Assembly (NCBI GenBank): GCA_038256935.1
Contig: JBBSJV010000026.1
Coordinates: 1-15,313, forward strand
Direction: 5' to 3'
Origin: JBBSJV01 sp038256935
GTDB lineage: Bacteria; Patescibacteriota; JACMRA01
DNA length: 15,313 bases
The translations under genes were made by a program, and so were the position numbers. Under the pieces are notes generated by a model. The model ran no database searches, was not told the DNA's origin, and worked only from the letters and a program-made list of their open reading frames with translations. Shown here piece after piece: positions 6,134 through 13,099 of this stretch. Numbering within the stretch: the stretch's first letter is position 1; every line of letters begins with the position of its first letter.

Positions 6134-6907
6134 TTAGTTAATAAGCTCAAGCGTTGAATTAACATCTTCTAATTTTGAGTAGAATTCTAATAATACCTGC
6201 ACGCCTTGTTGCTCCATTGCTTGTAATAAATCCTTTGTAAAGCTTATTCTATAATCATTATCTGATAAATACTGTTGGGAATAATAAACTCCGCACCAAG
6301 GTCTTAATTTGAATGAAGAAATAATCCGCGTAGCATATGGATTCAATACTGCAAACACGATTTTTATTTCTGGGTTGGTGGATTTTATATGATCAATTGC
6401 TTGTCTTAGAATCTTTAGGTCTTCTCCAAGTTGAATAAAAACAGTTTTGACAAAGGGGTTTTTTAGTTTATTTTCAAGCCTTTTGTTTTCTAAGGATTTA
6501 CTTTCAAAACTAGGTAAAAATGGATTATAAGCAATGGCTAGATCTAATTTAGGATAAGGCTTAATCTGGTCCAAAAAATTCAGTGAATCCAAGCTTCTTC
6601 TAGGCATCCCACTGACAATAAATAATTCATTGAGATTTATTTGCTGGTATTCTAAAAACCTTTCTTCTAAAAATTCAAAAGTAGCCTTGGCACTACCCTG
6701 ATAGTTTTGTTTGAGAGAGAGGTGGGGGATGATTCTTTTACAAGAAAACTCTTTAAAAAGATCTTCGATAATATCAATAGGTTGGTCAAAAGGACTTTTA
6801 TTGATGATTGTAAAACCGTCTAAATGGTCCTTACATGAATTTAAAAATTGTTTATAATTAGAATTATATTGAAGTAGATTTATCTCGAGTAAGGGTTTAA
6901 TCTGCAT
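6134..6907 (-). CDS. Putative TIM-barrel protein, possibly methylenetetrahydrofolate reductase-like
   Basis: A 257-residue soluble protein. It starts LLEINLLQYNS; a barrel-like series follows: IIPHLSLKQNYQGS (about 60-73), LNELFIVSGMPRRS (about 92-105), LDLAIAYNPFLPSF (about 120-134), VKTVFIQLGED and IKIVFAVLNPYATR. The order (His-containing strand, then a strand ending in a Gly-rich turn with Pro/Arg, then a strand with AYNP) recalls the MTHFR/MetF fold, which reduces methylenetetrahydrofolate with FAD. The match is weak by eye and the FAD and folate residues cannot be confirmed, so an unrelated barrel is possible. The ATG overlaps the end of trmD by 11 bp, so it is the last gene of the dnaA-trmD string and is likely translationally coupled. 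Confidence 0.8.
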   Translation of the reverse strand: MQIKPLLEINLLQYNSNYKQFLNSCKDHLDGFTIINKSPFDQPIDIIEDLFKEFSCKRIIPHLSLKQNYQGSAKATFEFLEERFLEYQQINLNELFIVSGMPRRSLDSLNFLDQIKPYPKLDLAIAYNPFLPSFESKSLENKRLENKLKNPFVKTVFIQLGEDLKILRQAIDHIKSTNPEIKIVFAVLNPYATRIISSFKLRPWCGVYYSQQYLSDNDYRISFTKDLLQAMEQQGVQVLLEFYSKLEDVNSTLELIN

Positions 6908-7742
6908 ACCATTTATTGCGCCATGAATGAATTTGATTGTGATCTCCTTCTACTAAAAAAGGAGGTACTTGATTGTTTTGCCAAATTTGTGGTCTGCTAA
7001 ATTGTGGGTGCTCAAGCCTTGGTAACTTTGTTTCAAACCAGTCGTTGTTGTCAAATAAATTGTTTTGCAAAATAGGTTTTGGAGTTGATTTTTGGGCCTT
7101 TAGAAACTGGCTATACTCGCTATAATTATTTAAGCTTTTAGAAAATGACTCGTGTTCTATAGAACTAGCTTTGGTTACAAACCCATCTATCAATCTAGAC
7201 ACTGATTCCATAAGTAACATTGCAGGCACTTCACCGCCATTAGAGACAAAATCACCCATTGATATTTCAAGATCGACGCAGTCACTGAGTCTTGCATCAA
7301 AACCTTCAAACCTACCGCAGACAATATTGATTTGATTAAAAGAGCTTAGCCACTGGGCAATTTGCTGATTGAAAGTAAACCCTCTTGGGGTCATAGAGAT
7401 TGTCACTTTATTAATATTAGTATTGCGCCAGTGATTAAAAAAGTCTTGGTTATTAGGAAGCACTCTGGTGTAGGGCGTTAATTCTTTGGGGGCTTTAAAA
7501 AGTGGAGAAACTGCTCCATGAGCTTTGAGGGCTTTATAGATTGGCTCAATTTGAAGTACCATTCCACTACCCCCTCCAAAAGGCTTGTCATCGACTTGAT
7601 TGTAATTACCCTTACCGTATTTTTCTCTCCAATCAACTTTTTCTACAGCGATAATATTTCTGGCAATAGCTCTTGCTATCAAAGACTCGCTTTCAAAGGA
7701 ATTAAATAAATTTGGGTAAAGTGAAAACAGTCTATACAACAT
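6897..7742 (-). CDS. trmD: tRNA (guanine-N1)-methyltransferase TrmD
   Basis: TrmD methylates G37 next to the anticodon of several tRNAs using S-adenosylmethionine, preventing +1 frameshifts. The 281-residue product shows VDDKPFGGGSGM (50-61), MTPRG (117-121), the trefoil-knot SAM motif GRFEGFDAR (143-151, usually GRYEG.D.R), EISMGDFVSNGGEVPAM with the catalytic Asp164, ESVSRLIDG, and the C-terminal LEHPQFSRP and VEGDHNQIHSWR of the family. I start it at the ATG at 7742-7740 (MLYRLFSLYPNLF), which matches the usual MRFDIITLFPEMF beginning. A longer in-frame reading from 7796 would add 18 residues outside the family pattern. The ATG overlaps the TAA of the upstream gene as TAATG. The C-terminal part is somewhat longer than in E. 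coli. Confidence 0.96.
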   Translation of the reverse strand: MLYRLFSLYPNLFNSFESESLIARAIARNIIAVEKVDWREKYGKGNYNQVDDKPFGGGSGMVLQIEPIYKALKAHGAVSPLFKAPKELTPYTRVLPNNQDFFNHWRNTNINKVTISMTPRGFTFNQQIAQWLSSFNQINIVCGRFEGFDARLSDCVDLEISMGDFVSNGGEVPAMLLMESVSRLIDGFVTKASSIEHESFSKSLNNYSEYSQFLKAQKSTPKPILQNNLFDNNDWFETKLPRLEHPQFSRPQIWQNNQVPPFLVEGDHNQIHSWRNKWYAD

Positions 7743-8671
7743 TAGTAATATATTAAAAAGGCTGAGCCAATGGGGCCCGAACTTTGCATTTTCCACTCAC
7801 CCCCATACCACATAGCAGGGGATCTTCCCCCATCAAACAGCATAGCATCTTGAATGCTACCAAGCTCATTATCAAGAGCGATATTTGTAAAATAGGTTCG
7901 AAATTTATCTGGAGTTAAGGGGTTTAGGGAGTCATTATAAACTGAGAAAATGACATAGCCTTGATCAGTGATAGCCACCATGGAGCGGATTGTCACTTGG
8001 CTACAAGCAAATTCACCGAGAGCTGTACAGATATCTATAAACTGTTTACCCCTAAAAAATCTTCCATTTCCACCAGCTAAAAAATAATTTTGATCCACAT
8101 CGGCTCTTAGACCTTGAGCAATTGTAGGAGTTATTTTACCGTTTTGATCAGGTCTAGATAAGCCAAAACTAGATCTTGTATCAGCAAATAAACCTTTATA
8201 GATCTCCCCTTGCCTACTATTGAGGCCTTGAGGAGTACCATCTAGATCGATGTAATCAGCATTTATTGCAAAAAGTAATTGTTTATCGCCGATTTTATTT
8301 TTTTCCAAATTTACAAGCTCATTCATTGTAAAAAACTGAAATTTATCCGGCGATTCCACCGAAAACGGCAAGCCTACTTGATAACTATATCCACTACTAG
8401 ATGGATCCAAAATAAAAACCTTACCAGCTCCATTTAATAGCTCTTTACCTTCCACATCAACTTCATAAAACAAAGACTTGTAATCACAATCTTGGTTCTT
8501 GAAATCTATACACAGACTATTATCAAAATTATCTTGCAATTTCTGACTGGTTTCAATGCTGGTGTCGACTATGTTTTGGACAGGGTCAGTGCTTTGATTT
8601 GAAAATGGAATGGCTTGGATCAAATATGTCCCTCCAATAAATAATACTAAGGCGATGATAACAGTTTTCAT
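7742..8671 (-). CDS. Membrane-anchored NAGPA-domain (phosphodiester glycosidase-like) protein
   Basis: The domain belongs to the NAGPA (DUF2233) family, named for the enzyme that removes N-acetylglucosamine from phosphodiesters; bacterial members are mostly exported and thought to act on envelope glycans. Family hallmarks: AINADYIDLDGTPQGL (135-150; compare AINGGFFD..G.P.G), a strand TIRSMVAITDQGYVIF (227-242), and LFDGGRSPAMWY (278-289; compare LDGGGS..M), followed by a C-terminal SSGPIGSAFLIYY. An N-terminal signal anchor covers about 3-22 (TVIIALVLFIGGTYLI). I choose the ATG at 8671, one base after the FemAB stop (TAG-T-ATG); an upstream TTG would add 14 charged residues before the signal. 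AGAGGA 13 nt upstream is the best Shine-Dalgarno-like motif in the window. The substrate is unknown. Confidence 0.9.
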   Translation of the reverse strand: MKTVIIALVLFIGGTYLIQAIPFSNQSTDPVQNIVDTSIETSQKLQDNFDNSLCIDFKNQDCDYKSLFYEVDVEGKELLNGAGKVFILDPSSSGYSYQVGLPFSVESPDKFQFFTMNELVNLEKNKIGDKQLLFAINADYIDLDGTPQGLNSRQGEIYKGLFADTRSSFGLSRPDQNGKITPTIAQGLRADVDQNYFLAGGNGRFFRGKQFIDICTALGEFACSQVTIRSMVAITDQGYVIFSVYNDSLNPLTPDKFRTYFTNIALDNELGSIQDAMLFDGGRSPAMWYGGEWKMQSSGPIGSAFLIYY

Positions 8672-8672
8672 A

Positions 8673-9707
8673 CTAGCTTCTAAATCCTCTTTTATAGCTT
8701 CTATATGTTTCAAGCAGCCAACTCAGCCAATAGTTGGGTTTGAGGATCAAATCTTGAGCGGGAGCGTGAATGATATCACTACCTCCAAATCCTCTCTTGA
8801 AAACGCTAATATTTGCCCAAGGATGCTTTGGTTTATCACTTGGTGCCACTCCCCAAAAATCATAAGTCAAGGCTTTGTTTTGCATCGCAAATTGGATACA
8901 ATACCACTGACACAAATAAGAGTTTGGATACCGTTTATCTAATATATTAGCACCTTGATGATAATAGGCTCTATTGTTACTGACAATGACCATTCCCCAA
9001 GACAATAACTGATCCTTGGTACGGATAATGACTAGCTGAGCTTTTTCATTTTTACTAAAAGTTTCCCATTCGTTTTTGAGATAATTTTCTGAGTATATTA
9101 CAAATTGACCTCTTCTGCCAGTGGATTCATACACATCCCACATCTCACTGCTAATTCTTTTTGGAAAATCTACAAATAGTTCTTTGGAGTCTATAAACTT
9201 CAGACCTTTTTTGATCATTTGTCTGGTAGTTTTTCTCATCCCCATTAGCAAATCTTTCTCACTTTGCTCAAGATCCAAGACCGTAGTGTGCTCAGTGTGC
9301 ATGTGCAAGGGAGCTTTTTTCAGTCCTAATTTTCTAAACAAATCATCAGCCTTACTACCTTCATCAATTATTGGTTGAAGTCTAATGAAGCTACAATTTT
9401 CCTGGTTTGCCAGCTCACTTAGATTGTTAAGCCAAAATTTATTTAATTCTAAATCGTAGTAATCACTGTCATTATAAAAAAGAGGACCGTGTGGAACCAA
9501 TAGAAAAGAAGCGCGTCTGGCTTTTATTTTGACTATTAGAGCCGTGGATAGGATATTACCAGATTCATCTTGAATGCCTTTGTAATAAACTTTGTTTTTC
9601 ATCAATTTATTAAACTCGCCCCAGCCTATGCTTTGAAGAAAAGTTGGAGGCTTGTTACTTGCAAGCAGTTCTCTCCATTGTTTAGGGTTGATATCAACAA
9701 ATTGCAT
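8673..9707 (-). CDS. FemAB/FemX-family aminoacyltransferase
   Basis: FemAB-family enzymes use aminoacyl-tRNA to add amino acids to the peptidoglycan stem peptide, building interpeptide bridges; some relatives act on other acceptors. The 344-residue length fits two GNAT-like domains. Visible signatures: FLQSIGWGEF (23-32), TTVLDL followed by a basic helix with MRKTTRQMIKKG (141-168), the second-domain strand SWGMVIVSNNRAYYHQGA (236-253), YDFWGVAPSD (282-291) and FKRGFGG (303-309). The ATG lies one base after the lepB stop (TAG-T-ATG). The neighbours lepB and the NAGPA protein support an envelope role. Acceptor and amino acid cannot be inferred. Confidence 0.9.
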   Translation of the reverse strand: MQFVDINPKQWRELLASNKPPTFLQSIGWGEFNKLMKNKVYYKGIQDESGNILSTALIVKIKARRASFLLVPHGPLFYNDSDYYDLELNKFWLNNLSELANQENCSFIRLQPIIDEGSKADDLFRKLGLKKAPLHMHTEHTTVLDLEQSEKDLLMGMRKTTRQMIKKGLKFIDSKELFVDFPKRISSEMWDVYESTGRRGQFVIYSENYLKNEWETFSKNEKAQLVIIRTKDQLLSWGMVIVSNNRAYYHQGANILDKRYPNSYLCQWYCIQFAMQNKALTYDFWGVAPSDKPKHPWANISVFKRGFGGSDIIHAPAQDLILKPNYWLSWLLETYRSYKRGFRS

Positions 9708-9708
9708 A

Positions 9709-10398
9709 CTATTCTAAATTACTGATGTTATATTCAGGCTTTGTAAACCAGCCACGCTTTAAAGTCGGAGTAAGTCTAAAAAACTCCCTTCCAAGGATCA
9801 AGTTTTTATTGATCGGTCCGCAGATTCTAGAGTCGGCACTACCTGGCCTATTATCACCCAAAAAATAATATTCATTTTCTTCTAATCTAGGTTCTAGATG
9901 TCTTAATCCATCGGGCTGATTGGCTTTTTTGTAGGTTTTAACTTCAGGTTTGAGATAAGCAGTTTCATCTAAGGGAACACCTGGGGCTGGAAATTCATTA
10001 TTGATGATAAAGACTTCTCCATTTTCAATAGCAATTTGCTCTCCTGGCAGACCAATGACTCTTTTGATATACAGGGTTTTGTTTTTATCACATTGCTCTG
10101 GGGCGATGATTACGATGACGTCCCCTCGCTGGTAGTCACTAAAAATAGGTGTAAACTGGTCGATATAAATTGCGTCATCGGTTGTGACTTCATTGTAGGT
10201 TGGAAACATGGATTTTCCACTGACACCGACAAGATCAAAAACACTGGTTCTGATAAATGCGTACAGAAGTGTAATCGAGAGAAAAATCCTCAAGAAGTAA
10301 AATACATACTCCAAGGTTTCCGCTATAAAGCTGGGTTGAGCATACTTGTATAGCTCCCTAGAAGACGCGATGGGTTGAAACTTTACACCTGTGCTCAT
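9709..10398 (-). CDS. lepB: Signal peptidase I
   Basis: LepB removes signal peptides from proteins leaving through Sec or Tat, acting on the outer face of the cytoplasmic membrane with a Ser-Lys dyad. In the 229-residue form, a transmembrane helix lies at about 33-52, then GKSMFPT with the nucleophile Ser63, RGDVIVI (box C), YIKRVIGLPGE with the general-base Lys112, and GDNRPGSADSR (181-191, boxes D and E). I start at the ATG at 10398; an in-frame TTG at 10413 would add five residues and cannot be excluded. No Shine-Dalgarno sequence is present. It lies 34 bp after dnaA on the same strand. The exported proteins in this window are plausible substrates. Confidence 0.95.
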   Translation of the reverse strand: MSTGVKFQPIASSRELYKYAQPSFIAETLEYVFYFLRIFLSITLLYAFIRTSVFDLVGVSGKSMFPTYNEVTTDDAIYIDQFTPIFSDYQRGDVIVIIAPEQCDKNKTLYIKRVIGLPGEQIAIENGEVFIINNEFPAPGVPLDETAYLKPEVKTYKKANQPDGLRHLEPRLEENEYYFLGDNRPGSADSRICGPINKNLILGREFFRLTPTLKRGWFTKPEYNISNLE

Positions 10399-10432
10399 TA
10401 CATGATTAGTCAATCTTAGAAAGCCCGCTATG

Positions 10433-11839
10433 TCAAATCATTTTGACTCTCAAAGTATCTACAATTTTGGTAACCCAAGCATCTTTTCCGAGCAATCCAT
10501 GGATCTTTTGCCAAGCATGCAAAGCAGTAGTGTGATCACGTTTGAAAATACTACCAATAGCTGGGTAGCTAAGATGTAAGAATTCTTTGGCTCCATACAT
10601 AGCAATCTGGCGAGCTTGAGCGATGTTTTGTTGGCGTGACTTTCCTAAAAGTTCCTCTTTGGAGACATGAGTAATTTGGCAGATATAATCGATTAACTCA
10701 ATTGGCCCAGCGGAAACTGAAGGGATATTGATTTTGATAGGTAAAGACCCTGAGAAGTTGGATAATACTTTTTCTAATTCGTAGGTTTCAAGCGGTTTTC
10801 CAGGAATCAATTGCAATCTAGCCTGCAATCTGTTTAAAACTCCTTCCAGATCTCTGAAATTGGTGTTTACTGCTTCACCAATCCTTATTAAATATTCTTG
10901 AGGCAGGTTTAGATTGAGTTGTTTGAGTTTGTGATCTAAAACGTTTAGCCTATCTTCTAATTCTGGTTTGGAGATATCAACTACCATACCCCATTCAAAT
11001 CTAGAGATCAATCTTTCTTCAATAGCACCCAGAGATTTTGGTGGTTTATCAGAGGTTAAAATAATTTGTTTGTTTTGCTGATGCAATTCATTAAAAGTAT
11101 GGAAAAAGGCTTCTTGAGTGGCTTCTTTGCCGGCGATGAATTGGATGTCATCGATAAGTAAAACGTCAACGTCTCTAAAGTACTCCTTAAAGGACTGATT
11201 GTTGCGTTGCTGTACGGAGCTTAGAAAAAGGTTGAAAAACTGCTCACAAGTACTATAGCGGACCTGATAGCTAGGGAATTTTTCAAGCACAGCGTGTCCA
11301 ACAGCTTGTAGTAAATGAGTCTTGCCTAATCCAACCCCAGAGTATAAAAAAACTGGATTGTAGAGTTGTCCTGGTTTGGCAGCGATAGATTTTGCCACTT
11401 TTACAGCCAGTTCATTGCAATTGGTTGTGATAAAGTTTTCAAAAGTGTATTTGGGATTGAGGTTATGGAGATTTTTGGGTTTAGCAAATTTTGGTTTGGT
11501 TACAATATCTAGTTCATCATCAGTTTCTGTAACGCTAAACTCTATAGCTGATTGACTCTGGGGTTTTTCTTCATCTTTTTCAACTTCTACAACGTACTCG
11601 ACGTGGACAACATTTGGGTAATATTTTTGGACTGCTTCTCGAATCTGGGAATTAAACTTGGACTGCAGGTAGGTTTTATTAAACTGGGAAGGTACGATTA
11701 GGGTGATTTTGCGACCATCATCAGATAATTCCTTGAACTTTACCGCACTAAACCACGTATTGAAATGACTCAATGGCAAAGTATTTTTTAAGTTACTAAG
11801 TACTAGTGGCCAGTAGTGCTGCATGGCGGTAAGAGTCAT
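10433..11839 (-). CDS. dnaA: Chromosomal replication initiator DnaA
   Basis: DnaA binds origin DnaA boxes and opens the duplex in its ATP form. All domains are visible in 468 residues: domain I (about 1-85, WPLVLSNLKNTLPLSHFNTWF), a short linker (about 86-125), the AAA+ core with YTFENFI, Walker A GVGLGKTH (168-175), Walker B VLLIDDIQF (226-234), sensor 1 LTSDKPP (261-267) and arginines in RLISRFEWG (276-284), and the DNA-binding domain IV ending in the signature FKRDHTTALHAWQKI (432-446). The start is ATG at 11839; a second ATG five codons in (MQHYWPLVL) also fits the family. No dnaN, rpmH or rnpA lies beside it, unlike in many bacteria; it leads straight into lepB. Confidence 0.97.
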   Translation of the reverse strand: MTLTAMQHYWPLVLSNLKNTLPLSHFNTWFSAVKFKELSDDGRKITLIVPSQFNKTYLQSKFNSQIREAVQKYYPNVVHVEYVVEVEKDEEKPQSQSAIEFSVTETDDELDIVTKPKFAKPKNLHNLNPKYTFENFITTNCNELAVKVAKSIAAKPGQLYNPVFLYSGVGLGKTHLLQAVGHAVLEKFPSYQVRYSTCEQFFNLFLSSVQQRNNQSFKEYFRDVDVLLIDDIQFIAGKEATQEAFFHTFNELHQQNKQIILTSDKPPKSLGAIEERLISRFEWGMVVDISKPELEDRLNVLDHKLKQLNLNLPQEYLIRIGEAVNTNFRDLEGVLNRLQARLQLIPGKPLETYELEKVLSNFSGSLPIKINIPSVSAGPIELIDYICQITHVSKEELLGKSRQQNIAQARQIAMYGAKEFLHLSYPAIGSIFKRDHTTALHAWQKIHGLLGKDAWVTKIVDTLRVKMI

Positions 11840-11857
11840 GTAAGATTGTTATTATTA

Positions 11858-11887
11858 ATAATATCCATAGGCCATATTAGTTGTCAA
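11858..11887 (-). promoter_or_regulatory. Putative dnaA promoter
   Basis: On the minus strand TTGACA (11887-11882), 18-bp spacer, TATTAT (11863-11858, 5 of 6). Predicted start near 11851, leaving a leader of about 12 nt before the first ATG. This is the best-scoring promoter in the window by eye and probably drives the whole dnaA-trmD string. No DnaA box was found in 11840-11951. Confidence 0.6.
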
Positions 11888-11925
11888 AGGGCATATACAG
11901 AATACAACTAAAGTTTGTATGCCCT
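11888..11925. promoter_or_regulatory. Inverted repeat just upstream of the dnaA -35 box
   Basis: AGGGCATA (11888-11895) and TATGCCCT (11918-11925) form a perfect 8-bp inverted repeat with a 22-bp interior, directly abutting the -35 box. The arm centres are about 30 bp apart, near three helical turns, so it could be a paired operator. Alternatively it may form a weak 3' hairpin on the transcript of the upstream hydrolase gene, but it lacks a proper U-tract. Confidence 0.45.
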
Positions 11926-11951
11926 ATATGTAGTGGTTATACTTTGTATTG

Positions 11952-12773
11952 TTACTGTTTTTGACAGAAGTCAAAGATATCTTGCACTAGCTGATTTTGG
12001 TTATGTATATGTACTCCGTGGTTGATATCTGGATAGCTAATTAATGAGGCATTTGGGATTTGAGATTGAAGTTTATTTGCATATATGAATGGTGTGTAGG
12101 AATCCTGTTGACCCCATACCAGTAGTGTCCTAGCTGTAACTGCGTGCAATATTTCCTGATCTATAGTATCTAAAACGACGATTTTAAAAATTTCTGATTT
12201 TATACCATCGGTTCTACTAAAATCTCTACCTCCTACCAATTTTTGCCATGATTTCCGTAGTTTTTTGTAAATTTTATAATTTTGAAATGGTTTAAAAAGA
12301 CTGGATATAATTTGAGAGAAGTTAATGACACTTTGTTTGATCCTACTAGGCTTTGCTCTATAAATTGCTGGAGCTACTAAAACTAAGTTTTTAAAGTCAA
12401 TTTTTGAGGCCAACAGACAGGCAATGCTACCACCAAAGGAATGACCTACTATATTTAGATCAATTTCACTAAAATCATATTTATGTTTAAGAAAACTTAT
12501 AAACTGAATAGTAAAATCAGCAAAGCCATCTGTGTTCCAAACCTCTTTAGGATCTGGAGACTTTCCAAAAGCTGGAAGATCGATAGCCACTACATTGAAG
12601 TTTTGAGACAAATCTTTGGCTACAGGAAGCCATGACTGCATACCTAACTCATTCCAGCCGTGTAGTATCAATAACCAAGGTTTAAAGCCTGTTTGATAGA
12701 CTCTATAAGCAATGTCTAAGTCCATCACCTTTGTATAGATTAGTTCAGGCTCGGATTGAGCATTTGAAATCAT
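11952..12773 (-). CDS. Alpha/beta-hydrolase fold protein
   Basis: A 273-residue cytoplasmic hydrolase of the alpha/beta fold. Visible are the oxyanion-hole segment LLILHGW (34-40), FNVVAIDLPAFGKS (59-72), the nucleophile elbow GHSFGG with Ser112, a lid-like basic region at about 138-185, LLVWGQQDSYTP carrying the catalytic Asp224, and NHGVH with His252. The triad is complete, so it should be active, but the substrate (ester, lipid, peptide or other) cannot be told. The start is the ATG at 12773, which overlaps the upstream stop as ATGA; an in-frame reading from 12827 adds 18 residues overlapping the preceding gene and is less likely. It is the last gene of a three-gene overlapping cluster. 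Confidence 0.9.
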   Translation of the reverse strand: MISNAQSEPELIYTKVMDLDIAYRVYQTGFKPWLLILHGWNELGMQSWLPVAKDLSQNFNVVAIDLPAFGKSPDPKEVWNTDGFADFTIQFISFLKHKYDFSEIDLNIVGHSFGGSIACLLASKIDFKNLVLVAPAIYRAKPSRIKQSVINFSQIISSLFKPFQNYKIYKKLRKSWQKLVGGRDFSRTDGIKSEIFKIVVLDTIDQEILHAVTARTLLVWGQQDSYTPFIYANKLQSQIPNASLISYPDINHGVHIHNQNQLVQDIFDFCQKQ

Positions 12774-13099
12774 AAACAAAATTTGAAATTGGTAGAATCT
12801 GAAAAAATCACTTGAGTTTTCTGCCAAGTTAGTAATTTTGCTTCTAGTTCAATCTGGCGAGTTTTAATCAAGACTCTATACATCGGATTAAGACGCCTAA
12901 AATCTAAAAGGATTTGATTACCTTCAAATTTTATAAACCAAGCTTTATCCTCCATTTCTTGATTGTACCCTAGCAGTTGATTGAGAAGAACTTGGACTTG
13001 TTTTTTGATCAGATAATATCTGTGGGCAAGTAGCAATTGACGGCGAGAAGATACGTCTATTTTTTTGTCAGTAGTATTGTATAATTTAGGAAAGATCAT
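12770..13099 (-). CDS. Small basic protein, unknown function
   Basis: A 109-residue protein that I do not recognise. It has no signal peptide or membrane helix and is rich in Lys, Arg, Leu and Gln, with a predicted helical first half (SSRRQLLLAHRYYLIKKQ) and a probable strand pair around WFIKFEGNQILLDFRRLN. A single cysteine lies in the FKFCL end. It overlaps the upstream membrane-protein gene by 14 bp and the hydrolase gene by 4 bp (ATGA), so it is almost certainly translated as part of that operon. Its position between a membrane protein and a hydrolase suggests a small accessory partner, which is only inference. Confidence 0.75.
   Translation of the reverse strand: MIFPKLYNTTDKKIDVSSRRQLLLAHRYYLIKKQVQVLLNQLLGYNQEMEDKAWFIKFEGNQILLDFRRLNPMYRVLIKTRQIELEAKLLTWQKTQVIFSDSTNFKFCL

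Noticed and set aside
7743..7796. TrmD extended by 18 residues at its N-terminus
   Set aside because: The extension is outside the family pattern and overlaps the NAGPA gene; the internal ATG in TAATG gives the standard TrmD beginning.
11840..11951. Replication origin next to dnaA
   Set aside because: No TTATCCACA-like DnaA boxes and no clear AT-rich unwinding array were found in this 112-bp gap; the origin is probably elsewhere.
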